A stretch of DNA of 26,624 nucleotides. Source: RGIG5327 sp045612485 (GTDB lineage: Bacteria; Verrucomicrobiota; Lentisphaeria; Victivallales; UBA1829). The notes under the pieces were generated by a model that did not search any database, was not told where the DNA came from, and saw nothing but the letters and a program-made list of their open reading frames with translations. Below, piece after piece: positions 15,095 to 22,252 of this stretch. Position 1 is the stretch's first letter; each line of letters begins with the position of its first letter. A program made the translations under genes and the position numbers. The DNA is taken from contig JAZKZE010000179.1 of assembly GCA_045612485.1 (NCBI GenBank), positions 1 to 26,624 on the forward strand, read 5' to 3'.

Positions 15095-15543
15095 ACAGCT
15101 ATCCCATAATTTTGTAAAAATGGCATATTTTTACAAAATTATGTGCGTAAAGAAATCTGCTTTTAAAAAAGTGATTTTGTCAGATTTTTTCAAAAATACT
15201 TCTTTATCCTGTTTTGGGCAACCTTCAGGAGAGAGACAAACGCATTTTGCTTTTTTCTCTCCCCTCTCCCCCTCACTTTTTCCTTTTGTGCAGTCAAACT
15301 CTTTCGTAATGCGGCAGTTTCTTTTTCCATATATATGCGCCTGCGTTCATTCGGGCAAAAAACGCCCTCATTCTCTCGCACCTTAATGCTCGCTTCTGGC
15401 TCATACGCTCACAATTCCTTGTGAGCGTCCGCAAGGCGATTGCCCTGCGGTTCATTCGCACATCCACTGCGCGCTGGTTGGCAACCGCCTCGCCTGGCAA
15501 CCGAACATTTCTCTTTTTTTCCATGATTTTATGGGATAGCTGT
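15095..15543 (-). repeat. 449-bp intergenic repeat with 15-bp terminal inverted repeats
   Basis: The ends are exact inverted copies: ACAGCTATCCCATAA (15095-15109) and TTATGGGATAGCTGT (15529-15543). Just inside the left end is a 17-bp inverted repeat (15105-15121 with 15127-15143). The core (about 15361-15528) recurs on the opposite strand at the window end with roughly 94 percent identity, so it belongs to a dispersed family. A perfect 10-bp hairpin (15405-15414 with 15419-15428) lies in the core. The minus strand has a 76-codon arginine-rich open frame (15524-15294) without a ribosome site. No target-site duplication is visible. It sits between divergent operons. It may be a MITE-like non-autonomous element or a structured-RNA repeat. 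Confidence 0.8.
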
Positions 15544-15544
15544 G

Positions 15545-15572
15545 TTGAAAAGTGGAAATTTCACCGTATATT
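15545..15572 (+). promoter_or_regulatory. Predicted promoter of the rluA-type/XPB operon
   Basis: TTGAAA (15545-15550), 16 bp, TATATT (15567-15572), 38 bp before the ATG at 15610. The -35 box begins two bases beyond the terminal repeat of the intergenic element. Confidence 0.6.
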
Positions 15573-15609
15573 ACAAGCGGAAAGAAAGATCAAAGGGAAA
15601 GGAAACTCC

Positions 15610-16650
15610 ATGCCGGAAAAACTGCCGGAGGAAAAAAGAATCATCGAAACAAAGATCCTGCCGGAATTTGCCGGAAAAAGACTGGATCATTACCTTGCAG
15701 ACCGTTTCACCTACCGCAGCCGGACTCAATGGCAGGAGGCAGTCAGCAGGGGGGAATTACTTGTAAATGGCAGGTTAGTACGCTCTTCGAGAGTTCTCCA
15801 TGCAGGCGAGATCCTTGCTTTTGTTCCGGATGAAACAATACTGGAAGAACCGGAAGCGGATCTTACCTGTACCCTTCTTCTGGATGAAAAAGATTTTCTG
15901 GCAGTTTCCAAGTCCGGGAACCTTCCGGTACATCCGTCAGGGAGGTTTTTCAATCACACCCTGCTGAAAGTTGTAGAAAAAGATTTCGGAAAAGTATATC
16001 TTGTCAACCGTCTGGACAGGGAAACTTCCGGAGTGACTCTTTTTGCAAAAGATCCGCAAACAGCCAAAAAACTTTCCCTGCTGTTTGAAAAAAGACTGAC
16101 GGAAAAAAAATATACAGCCATCGTTCACGGTTCATTTCCGGAAAAAGATCTTGTCCTTTCCGGCATACTTGTCCCGGATGAAAAAAGTCCCGTTCATAAA
16201 AAAAGAAGATTTATTCCCGATGAAAAATCCCTTGCATTGCTGCGGGAAAGTCCGGGATTTGATAAAAAACGCTCTTTCCGCAAAAGTCCGGCGGAAGGGG
16301 AATATTGCCTTACAAAATTCCACCTTGTGAAAAGTGATGGCAAAATGAGTATCGTAGAGGTAAGTCCGGAAACAGGAAGACTTCATCAGATCCGTGCCGT
16401 ATTGTGTTCTCTGGGCTACCCGCTTGCCGGGGATAAATTATACGGACTTGACGATACATTTTTCCTGAAATATACAGAAGGAACACTTTCAGAAGAGGAT
16501 AAAAAACGTCTGCTTCTCCCCAGGCAGGCACTTCATGCGTCGGAATTAAGTTTCCTTTTTCCGGGGGAAAAGGAGAAGATCACAGTAAAAGCTCCGCTTC
16601 CGGCGGATCTTTCAGGTTTGTATAACGGAATAATGAGTGCTATATTATAG
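15610..16650 (+). CDS. RluA-family pseudouridine synthase
   Basis: A 346-residue RNA pseudouridine synthase. Residues about 20-75 form an S4 RNA-binding domain (GKRLDHYLADRF, SRGELLVNGRLVRSS). The catalytic aspartate is D136 in VNRLDRETSGVTLFAKD, where most family members have HRLD instead of NRLD. The C-terminal half keeps SPETGRLHQIRAVLCSLGYPLAGDKLYG, typical of RluA/RluC/RluD. It isomerises uridine in rRNA or tRNA; which position cannot be told. The start at 15610 is chosen because AAAGGA lies about 7 nt upstream and the residues before it, back to 15421, come from the repeat element. It is the first gene of a plus-strand run that leads to the XPB and Bax1 genes. Confidence 0.9.
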   Translation: MPEKLPEEKRIIETKILPEFAGKRLDHYLADRFTYRSRTQWQEAVSRGELLVNGRLVRSSRVLHAGEILAFVPDETILEEPEADLTCTLLLDEKDFLAVSKSGNLPVHPSGRFFNHTLLKVVEKDFGKVYLVNRLDRETSGVTLFAKDPQTAKKLSLLFEKRLTEKKYTAIVHGSFPEKDLVLSGILVPDEKSPVHKKRRFIPDEKSLALLRESPGFDKKRSFRKSPAEGEYCLTKFHLVKSDGKMSIVEVSPETGRLHQIRAVLCSLGYPLAGDKLYGLDDTFFLKYTEGTLSEEDKKRLLLPRQALHASELSFLFPGEKEKITVKAPLPADLSGLYNGIMSAIL

Positions 16651-16693
16651 GAAAGAAAATTTCTGAAAAAACTGAAATCGGGGTATTGTATTT

Positions 16694-17044
16694 ATGAAAA
16701 CAAAAAGATTTTTCCGGGCCGTACTCACGGTATGTGCGTTCACCCTTCTCTACCTTCTTTCCGGCTGTGTTTCCGCTGAAGCGGAACGCAATCTTGCCAA
16801 TTTTGCAAAACTCCGCAAGGGAATGGATAAGAAGCAGGTACTTGCCATTATGGGCGAACCGGTCAAAGGGGAAGCATATTGCAGTGACGATGTGTGGTAC
16901 TATTTCACCCGCTCCCGCTGGATGGACGGACTTATCACAAGAGATGAGTGTACACCCGTAGCGTTCGACTATTTCGGAAAGGTCATCGGCTGGGGGCCGG
17001 ACTACAATACCGGGGTCTATGATTACCGTACCGAAAAAGAATAA
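16694..17044 (+). CDS. BamE/SmpA-like predicted lipoprotein
   Basis: A 116-residue protein with a type II signal peptide: positive start MKTKRFFR, hydrophobic core and lipobox LLSGC with the lipidated cysteine at 25. The mature part has the SmpA/BamE-like pattern: LRKGMDKKQVLAIMGEPVKG, then DVWYYFTR and a final beta segment TPVAFDYFGKVIGWG. In E. coli BamE stabilises the beta-barrel assembly machine, but many proteins of this fold have other roles, so no gene symbol is given. Position +2 after the cysteine is valine, not aspartate, which would suit outer-membrane sorting. GGGG lies about 10 nt before the start. It sits between the pseudouridine synthase and helicase genes, 26 bp before the latter. 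Confidence 0.75.
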   Translation: MKTKRFFRAVLTVCAFTLLYLLSGCVSAEAERNLANFAKLRKGMDKKQVLAIMGEPVKGEAYCSDDVWYYFTRSRWMDGLITRDECTPVAFDYFGKVIGWGPDYNTGVYDYRTEKE

Positions 17045-17070
17045 GATTTTGCCACTTTTCCTGCCTGTTC

Positions 17071-18528
17071 ATGTCTGAAGAATTTGCAAAAACAATCAGG
17101 ATCTCCTTTGTTTCCGGAACCCTTGTAATTGTTCCGGAAGGCGGAAAGCTGCCCAAAGTCCTTTCCGGACTTGCCGCATGGGATGACAGAGTTTCCGCAT
17201 ACAGGGCGGCGGCAAATGATTATGCAGCAATATTACGGATCTGCGGAGCATGTGATATTGAAGTAAAAGATTCGGCAAGGGATTATAAAATTCTGGATGA
17301 TCTCATTCTCCACTCCCCTCATACCCCCCGCGCCCATCAGCAGAAGGCATTGGAAAGCTGGAAAAAAAACAAGGGTCGGGGCATTGTGGCAATGCCTACA
17401 GGTTCCGGAAAGACTTTTCTGGCTGCTCTTGCCATGGCAAGTATCAAAAGATCCACCCTTGTGGTCGTCCCCACCATTGATCTTCTTCTGCAATGGGAAA
17501 AGAACCTGCGGGAGTTTTTCCATACGGAAATCGGTATGCTGGGAGGAGGCAGCCACGATATAAAGGATATAACGGTCTCCACATACGATTCTGCGGTTCT
17601 CAATATGGAGTTTATGGGAAACAGATTCGGACTTGCCATATATGATGAGTGTCACCATCTTCCCGGGGAAGTGAACAGGAAAAGTGCCTCCATGTGTCTT
17701 GCCCCCTACCGGCTTGGCTTGAGCGCCACTCCGGAACGGGAGGACGGCGGCTTTGAGATCATGGAAAAACTGCTTGGTCCATTGGTCTGCCGTATCCATA
17801 TCCATGAACTGGAAGGAAGTGTGCTTTCCCCTTATATCACAAGGCGTATTCCGGTGATTCTCTCGGCGGAGGAACAGGAAAGATATACAGAAGCAAGACA
17901 GAAATATATTTCCTTTGTCCGCCGTCATAATATCGACTTTTCCATGAAGGATTCCTGGAGTTCCTTCATCATTCTTGCCGCCCGCGCTCCCGGCGGACGG
18001 GAGGCTCTGAAAGGGTATCTGGAACAGCGCAGTATCGCCAGATACGGAAAAAGCAAACTGGAAGCCGTCTGGAAGATCCTGCGGAACAATCCCGGGGAAA
18101 GGATCATTGTTTTTACGGCAGACAATGATGCGGCATACGCCATGGGGGAGTGTTTCTGCCTTCCGGTGATCACCCACAGAACGAAGGCGGCGGAAAGAAA
18201 GGAATTTCTGGAAAAATTCCGCAATGGGGAATATCCGGTACTGCTTACAAGCAAAGTCCTCAATGAAGGAGTGGATGTGCCGGAAGCAAGTATCGGTATC
18301 GTCGTTTCCGGAAGCGGAAGCACCCGGGAACATGTACAGAGGCTGGGGCGTATTTTACGGGCAAAAGAGGGCAAACAGGCAATTTTATATGAACTTGTCA
18401 GTGACGGAACCAGTGAGATGAGTGTAAGTTTCCGCCGCCGTCAGCACCGTGCTTACGGCAATTATCAATATAACGAAGCTCCGGTAAAGGAATTACCGGA
18501 AGAAGAGTCTTCCGGGGAGAACTGCTGA
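17071..18528 (+). CDS. XPB-type DNA helicase (SF2)
   Basis: A 485-residue superfamily 2 helicase resembling archaeal and bacterial XPB. An N-terminal damage-recognition-like region (1-80) precedes the helicase core. Motif I is MPTGSGKT (108-115), motif II DECH (192-195), motif III LSAT (217-220), directly followed by R223-E224-D225, which matches the RED motif of XPB. Motif V-like TSKVLNEGVDVPEAS (393-407) and motif VI QRLGRILR (423-430) complete it. XPB opens DNA around lesions in nucleotide excision repair. The next gene, one base downstream, is a Bax1-like nuclease, which strongly supports XPB over other helicases of this class. No clear ribosome site precedes the ATG. Confidence 0.9.
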   Translation: MSEEFAKTIRISFVSGTLVIVPEGGKLPKVLSGLAAWDDRVSAYRAAANDYAAILRICGACDIEVKDSARDYKILDDLILHSPHTPRAHQQKALESWKKNKGRGIVAMPTGSGKTFLAALAMASIKRSTLVVVPTIDLLLQWEKNLREFFHTEIGMLGGGSHDIKDITVSTYDSAVLNMEFMGNRFGLAIYDECHHLPGEVNRKSASMCLAPYRLGLSATPEREDGGFEIMEKLLGPLVCRIHIHELEGSVLSPYITRRIPVILSAEEQERYTEARQKYISFVRRHNIDFSMKDSWSSFIILAARAPGGREALKGYLEQRSIARYGKSKLEAVWKILRNNPGERIIVFTADNDAAYAMGECFCLPVITHRTKAAERKEFLEKFRNGEYPVLLTSKVLNEGVDVPEASIGIVVSGSGSTREHVQRLGRILRAKEGKQAILYELVSDGTSEMSVSFRRRQHRAYGNYQYNEAPVKELPEEESSGENC

Positions 18529-18529
18529 T

Positions 18530-19792
18530 ATGCTTACCAAAGATCTTCTCCGTTACCATATCACCGGCAAAAGGATCAAACCGGATCTTATTGATGTGAA
18601 AGACAGTCGTCTCCTGTATTTTGCAGAGCGGCTCATCACCCTGTATGAAGAAAGTATCTCTTTACGCAGGAAAGAACTGGAAGAACTTCTGAAAGCGGAG
18701 ATCAACAGCAAAAGGGATCAGAAACTGGCAAAAGGGATCGTGAAAGTCCTGGATGACAGAAGTGAATATTCTCTTGCCGGGGAAACCCCTTTTCCCGTTT
18801 TACGGGAAAAACTTTTTGCATTGTCTGCTGAAATGATCCGTAATGGAAAACTGCCGGAGAATATGGAGAAGTTCCGGACGGAAAGTCTGGCGGAAGTTCT
18901 TGCCGTATTTCCCCGGGGGGAGGTCTACGGGGATCTCCCGGAAAATGAGTGTCTTTTACGGGTACGGAAAACCTTTCCGGAAGAGTTGCTGGAAAGATAC
19001 AATATGGAATTGGTTCGTTCCCTGCTTTTATACAGTTCCCGTATGGAGATAACAGCGGGTGGCGGGGAGGTGCAGGAATTGCGCAGAGTTTTCAAGTATC
19101 TGAAATTCTTCCGGCTGCTTTGCAGAGCTTCATCCCTTCCGGGAAAAAAGAAAAAAGATGAGGAAAAATTTTCTTTTGTGATCGATGGACCTGCCTCCAT
19201 TCTGGACAATTCCGTAAAATATGGTTTGCTTCTGGCAAGTTTTTTCCCTGCGGTATGCCGGTTGCCGGAGTGGGAAATGAGTTCAGAGATCACTCTGGCG
19301 GAGGGAAAAAGCCATCTGCTGAAAATCGATCACACAAGTGGTCTCAAATGTCATTTTGAAAATATAGGGGCATATATTCCTGAAGAGATCCGGCTTTTTG
19401 CTGAATATTTCCGGGAGAAATCACCTTTCTGGCATCTTACGGAAAGAAGCGCATTCCGTAAATTGCCCGGAGGGGAAAATATCTTTGCGGACTTTACCTT
19501 TGAACACTCTGTTACCGGGCGTACATTTGATCTTGAGCTCTTTCATCTCTGGCATAAGAACCGTATTGAAGAACGGTTGAAAAGCATGGAAAAAGGGGAT
19601 TTGAAAGACTATCTGCTTGCTGTGGAAAAAGGGTGTATAAAAAAAGATCCGGAACTTACGCAAAAACTGGCAGACTCGCCTTCCGTATTACTTTTTTCCA
19701 ATTTTCCCGGCGTGGAAAATGTGTGTAAATTTCTGGATAAAGCCTCTGTGGATAAACTGCCGGAACAGAAAAAGAAAAAACGCAAAAAATAA
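18530..19792 (+). CDS. Bax1-like (DUF790) structure-specific nuclease
   Basis: A 420-residue protein matching the DUF790/Bax1 layout. The N-terminus MLTKDLLRYHITGKRIKPDL is the family start. ERYNMELVRSLLLYSSRMEI (155-174) and FSFVIDGPASILDNSVKYG (214-232) are central conserved blocks. A nuclease-like segment FADFTFEH...RTFDLELFHLWHK (319-343) is followed by a lysine-rich tail. In archaea Bax1 binds XPB, stimulates it and cuts DNA 3' of a bubble, so the pair forms a helicase-nuclease machine for excision repair. The gene starts one base after the helicase stop, with GGGGAG about 10 nt before the ATG inside the helicase gene. The family call is from motifs and context, not from a search. Confidence 0.87.
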   Translation: MLTKDLLRYHITGKRIKPDLIDVKDSRLLYFAERLITLYEESISLRRKELEELLKAEINSKRDQKLAKGIVKVLDDRSEYSLAGETPFPVLREKLFALSAEMIRNGKLPENMEKFRTESLAEVLAVFPRGEVYGDLPENECLLRVRKTFPEELLERYNMELVRSLLLYSSRMEITAGGGEVQELRRVFKYLKFFRLLCRASSLPGKKKKDEEKFSFVIDGPASILDNSVKYGLLLASFFPAVCRLPEWEMSSEITLAEGKSHLLKIDHTSGLKCHFENIGAYIPEEIRLFAEYFREKSPFWHLTERSAFRKLPGGENIFADFTFEHSVTGRTFDLELFHLWHKNRIEERLKSMEKGDLKDYLLAVEKGCIKKDPELTQKLADSPSVLLFSNFPGVENVCKFLDKASVDKLPEQKKKKRKK

Positions 19793-19838
19793 TTTTACAG
19801 CGTAAAAATATATTTTATGATGTAAAATACCCATTCAG

Positions 19839-19913
19839 CTGAAAAATATTCTTTTTTTTCTGTACGGATCCTTTCTCCGTAAAAAAATTTTTTCTGAAAA
19901 TATTCTTTTTTTT
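19839..19913. repeat. Short imperfect direct repeat in the bax1 downstream region
   Basis: CTGAAAAATATTC plus eight T (from 19839) and CTGAAAATATTC plus eight T (from 19894) are near-identical, 55 bp apart. Between them is a small hairpin TACGGA/TCCGTA (19863-19868 with 19876-19881) followed by A7 and T7. A further hairpin TTTTAC-AGC-GTAAAA begins right at the bax1 stop (19793-19807). These may together act as the operon terminator, but each is weak. Confidence 0.35.
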
Positions 19914-19924
19914 CCCCGGCTTTT

Positions 19925-19953
19925 TTGCAAGCAAACCATTCCGGATGTAAACT
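19925..19953 (+). promoter_or_regulatory. Possible promoter of the cysteine-rich lipoprotein gene
   Basis: TTGCAA (19925-19930), 17 bp, TAAACT (19948-19953), about 65 bp before the ATG at 20019. It is a moderate match; the very strong ribosome site and terminator of the gene make an own promoter likely. Confidence 0.4.
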
Positions 19954-20018
19954 AAATCCTACCGGAACGCGGCAACGGTCTTTTTCTGCCGCACAATAAA
20001 AATCAAAGGGGGATAAAG

Positions 20019-20696
20019 ATGAAAAAAATCCAGAATCTCAAAACTCTCGCGTCCGTACTTTTCACCGCCGTTGTCGCTTTCGGCTGTCAGGCACAGAATC
20101 CGCCGGCCAAGTCATCCGCTCCGGCTCCCGCTCCGGTTCCTGCTGCCATTGCCTCTGCACCGCAAACAACTGCCGCACAGTGTCCCTCCAATGCAGTCAA
20201 TGCACCCAAAGGAGCTGTAAAGCAGGCGGTCACACCGCAGGGACAGGTGATCTACATCTTTGCAGTATGGGATGCGGAACCTGTATCAAAAACAGGTAAA
20301 GACAAATGTTGTGCCGCCACCCAGTGCTGGCAGACAAAGGATGGAAAAACCTATTGTGCCAAACCCCTGGCAATGTGTCCCGTCAAAGGCAACAGGTGTT
20401 CCGGCAAAGGTCACATGCAGACCGCAGATAAAAAAGTTGTCTGTCCCGACAATAATTGCGGCAATGCCATGATGCCCTGCCAGAAAAAATGGGCTGTCAA
20501 AGAGGTGAAGAAATGCCAACAGAACGGTTCTGCCAAATGCCCTGCCAATGAACATGTGAAAATGAAAGACGGCTCCAAAGGCTGCGCCCCCAAGGCAGAT
20601 GCCAAAGCCAATAAACAGATCGCAGAAACAGGCGGCTTCCCTGTTCTTGCCGATGAAGTTGTGGAAGATGATACCTTCATCGTGACTGCCAACTGA
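20019..20696 (+). CDS. Cysteine-rich exported protein, probable lipoprotein
   Basis: A 225-residue protein that I do not recognise. It starts with a signal peptide (MKKIQNLKTLASVLFTAVVAF) and a possible lipobox AFGC with cysteine 23; the phenylalanine at -2 is unusual, so secretion by signal peptidase I remains possible. A proline/alanine-rich linker (about 28-50) follows, then a domain with about 14 cysteines in short spacing such as CC, CPVKGNRCSGKG and CPDNNCGNAMMPCQKK. No CxxCH haem motif is present. Disulfide- or metal-rich structure is likely. The ribosome site AAGGGGG is the strongest in the window, and a strong terminator follows, so high expression from a single-gene unit is inferred. 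Confidence 0.75.
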   Translation: MKKIQNLKTLASVLFTAVVAFGCQAQNPPAKSSAPAPAPVPAAIASAPQTTAAQCPSNAVNAPKGAVKQAVTPQGQVIYIFAVWDAEPVSKTGKDKCCAATQCWQTKDGKTYCAKPLAMCPVKGNRCSGKGHMQTADKKVVCPDNNCGNAMMPCQKKWAVKEVKKCQQNGSAKCPANEHVKMKDGSKGCAPKADAKANKQIAETGGFPVLADEVVEDDTFIVTAN

Positions 20697-20736
20697 TAAA
20701 CCATCTTCCTGACAGGCAAAGTTCAGGGAGAAAATG

Positions 20737-20783
20737 CGGACTGCCGTCAACTGTAAAAACGGTGCGGCAGTCCGTTGTTTTTT
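20737..20783 (+). terminator. Strong Rho-independent terminator
   Basis: The 10-bp GC-rich stem CGGACTGCCG (20737-20746) with CGGCAGTCCG (20765-20774) is followed by TTGTTTTTT. It ends the cysteine-rich lipoprotein gene about 40 nt after the stop. Confidence 0.85.
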
Positions 20784-20902
20784 ACAGCAGCAACATCAGG
20801 ACAGGTACTTTCTTATTCTTTTGTTTCCGTATTTTTGCAGGAATGTGATTTTTCAGCATTTTTAATTTGTAATTTTCAGGAAAAAGGAATATATTAATGA
20901 CT

Positions 20903-20920
20903 TTGTAAAAAATCTTACAA
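20903..20920. promoter_or_regulatory. Small inverted repeat before oxidoreductase gene
   Basis: TTGTAA (20903-20908) and TTACAA (20915-20920) are inverted copies with 6 bases between, about 35 bp before the oxidoreductase ATG. This could be an operator; the size is too small to be sure. Confidence 0.25.
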
Positions 20921-20952
20921 TTAATCATAAGTAAACAAAAAGAGGACAGAAG

Positions 20953-22158
20953 ATGAGTAAAAAATTGCGTGTAGCTATTATTGGTACCGGTACCCGCGGT
21001 ACCGGATGTTTCGGTAAGATCCTTTCCGGCAGGGAAGATGTGGAGATCGCCGCATTGTGCGATCCCAACCCTGTGCGTATGCGGGGAGCTGCCAAGATCC
21101 TGGGGATCACTCCCAATTTCTATACCACCATGGAAGAGATGAGCCAAAAGGAAACTCTTGACGGGGTCATCATCACAAGTCCCGATGCCTTCCACCATGA
21201 TTGTGCCATTGCTGCTCTGAATCTGGGCTGGAACGTCCTGATCGACAAACCCCTCGCCACCAATGTGAAAGATGGTAAAGAGATCATCGAACTTGCCAAA
21301 AAAGTGGGCAAAACTGTTATGATCGGCTTCAATCTGCGTCATCATGCCGTACTCAAACGCCTGAAAGAGATCATTGATGCAGGAACTCTGGGAAAAGTAT
21401 TTCTTGCAGAAAACCGGGAATTTTACGGAGGCGGCCGTACCTATATGGCACGCTGGAACCGCCTTTTCTCCATGACCGGCGGACTCTGGATCCACAAGGC
21501 AAGCCATGACTTTGATATTTTCAACTGGCTCCTGGGCTTCCCCAAACCTGTCCGTATCGCCTCTTTTGCCGCTGTCAATGCTTTGAATCCTGAAGGGATC
21601 CCCTTTGAACTGGAAAACGGCATCCGGCCCGGACCCGACTGCAACAGCTGTCACTATAAAGACATCTGCAAAGACAAATGGCTCCTCAATGAAAGCGAAC
21701 TGGAACAGTGGGGACCTGAAGCTGTAAAAGAAGACGGCTATGTGAAAAACCTCTGTATCTATACTTCCGAAAAAGACAACCATGACAATGGTCTCTGTAT
21801 TCTGGAATACGAAAACAATGTGAAGGTAAGTCTTTTTGAAACCTTCGTGGGCAACAAGGGCGACCGCCGTTACACCATCAACGGTGATAAAGCCATTGCA
21901 GAAGCAAGTCTTACCGAACGCCGCATCACCATCACCCCCCGCTGGGGCGGTGAGATCACCACCATCGTTCTGCCCGCTGAAGAAGGCGGACACGGCGGAG
22001 CAGACCCCGAACTTGTGGATACATTCTGCAAGATCCTCCGCGGGGAAGCCTCCTCCACCTCCACCGCAGAACATGGTCTTCTTGCCACAGCACTGGGTCA
22101 GGCTGCGGAAATGAGCCGCCGCCAGAGCCGTATGGTCAATCTGGAAGAGATCCTCTGA
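20953..22158 (+). CDS. Gfo/Idh/MocA-family oxidoreductase
   Basis: A 401-residue NAD(P)-dependent dehydrogenase. The Rossmann motif is VAIIGTGTRGTG (7-18). The catalytic lysine lies in IDKPLATN (K99), and the second catalytic region is LWIHKASHDFDIFNWLLG (H185 likely). Such enzymes oxidise or reduce sugars, inositols or amino sugars in the cytoplasm; the substrate is not predictable. A cysteine group C230-x2-C233-x5-C239 (CNSCHYKDIC) lies in a loop before the C-terminal sheet and may bind metal. GAGG lies about 8 nt before the start. It is a single-gene unit closed by the terminator at 22186-22230. With the sugar kinase and CE7 esterase downstream, it suggests carbohydrate use. Confidence 0.93.
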   Translation: MSKKLRVAIIGTGTRGTGCFGKILSGREDVEIAALCDPNPVRMRGAAKILGITPNFYTTMEEMSQKETLDGVIITSPDAFHHDCAIAALNLGWNVLIDKPLATNVKDGKEIIELAKKVGKTVMIGFNLRHHAVLKRLKEIIDAGTLGKVFLAENREFYGGGRTYMARWNRLFSMTGGLWIHKASHDFDIFNWLLGFPKPVRIASFAAVNALNPEGIPFELENGIRPGPDCNSCHYKDICKDKWLLNESELEQWGPEAVKEDGYVKNLCIYTSEKDNHDNGLCILEYENNVKVSLFETFVGNKGDRRYTINGDKAIAEASLTERRITITPRWGGEITTIVLPAEEGGHGGADPELVDTFCKILRGEASSTSTAEHGLLATALGQAAEMSRRQSRMVNLEEIL

Positions 22159-22185
22159 TCTTCTGATTTGAGAGAGATCCGACCG

Positions 22186-22230
22186 GGGAAAAGAAATTGC
22201 TTTTACAAGGATTTCTTTTCCCTGTTTTTT
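22186..22230 (+). terminator. Rho-independent terminator after oxidoreductase
   Basis: The 12-bp stem GGGAAAAGAAAT (22186-22197) with ATTTCTTTTCCC (22211-22222) is followed by TGTTTTTTA. It ends 23 bp before the next ATG. Confidence 0.8.
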
Positions 22231-22252
22231 ATACGGAAAAGCGTGGCAGAAA

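Noticed and set aside
15091..15548. Target-site duplication around the 449-bp element
   Set aside because: The bases just outside the two ends (ATAT and GTTG) do not match, so I do not claim transposition by a standard mechanism.
17233..18333. A 366-codon minus-strand frame opposite the XPB helicase
   Set aside because: The helicase motifs fix the plus strand; the other frame shows nothing conserved.
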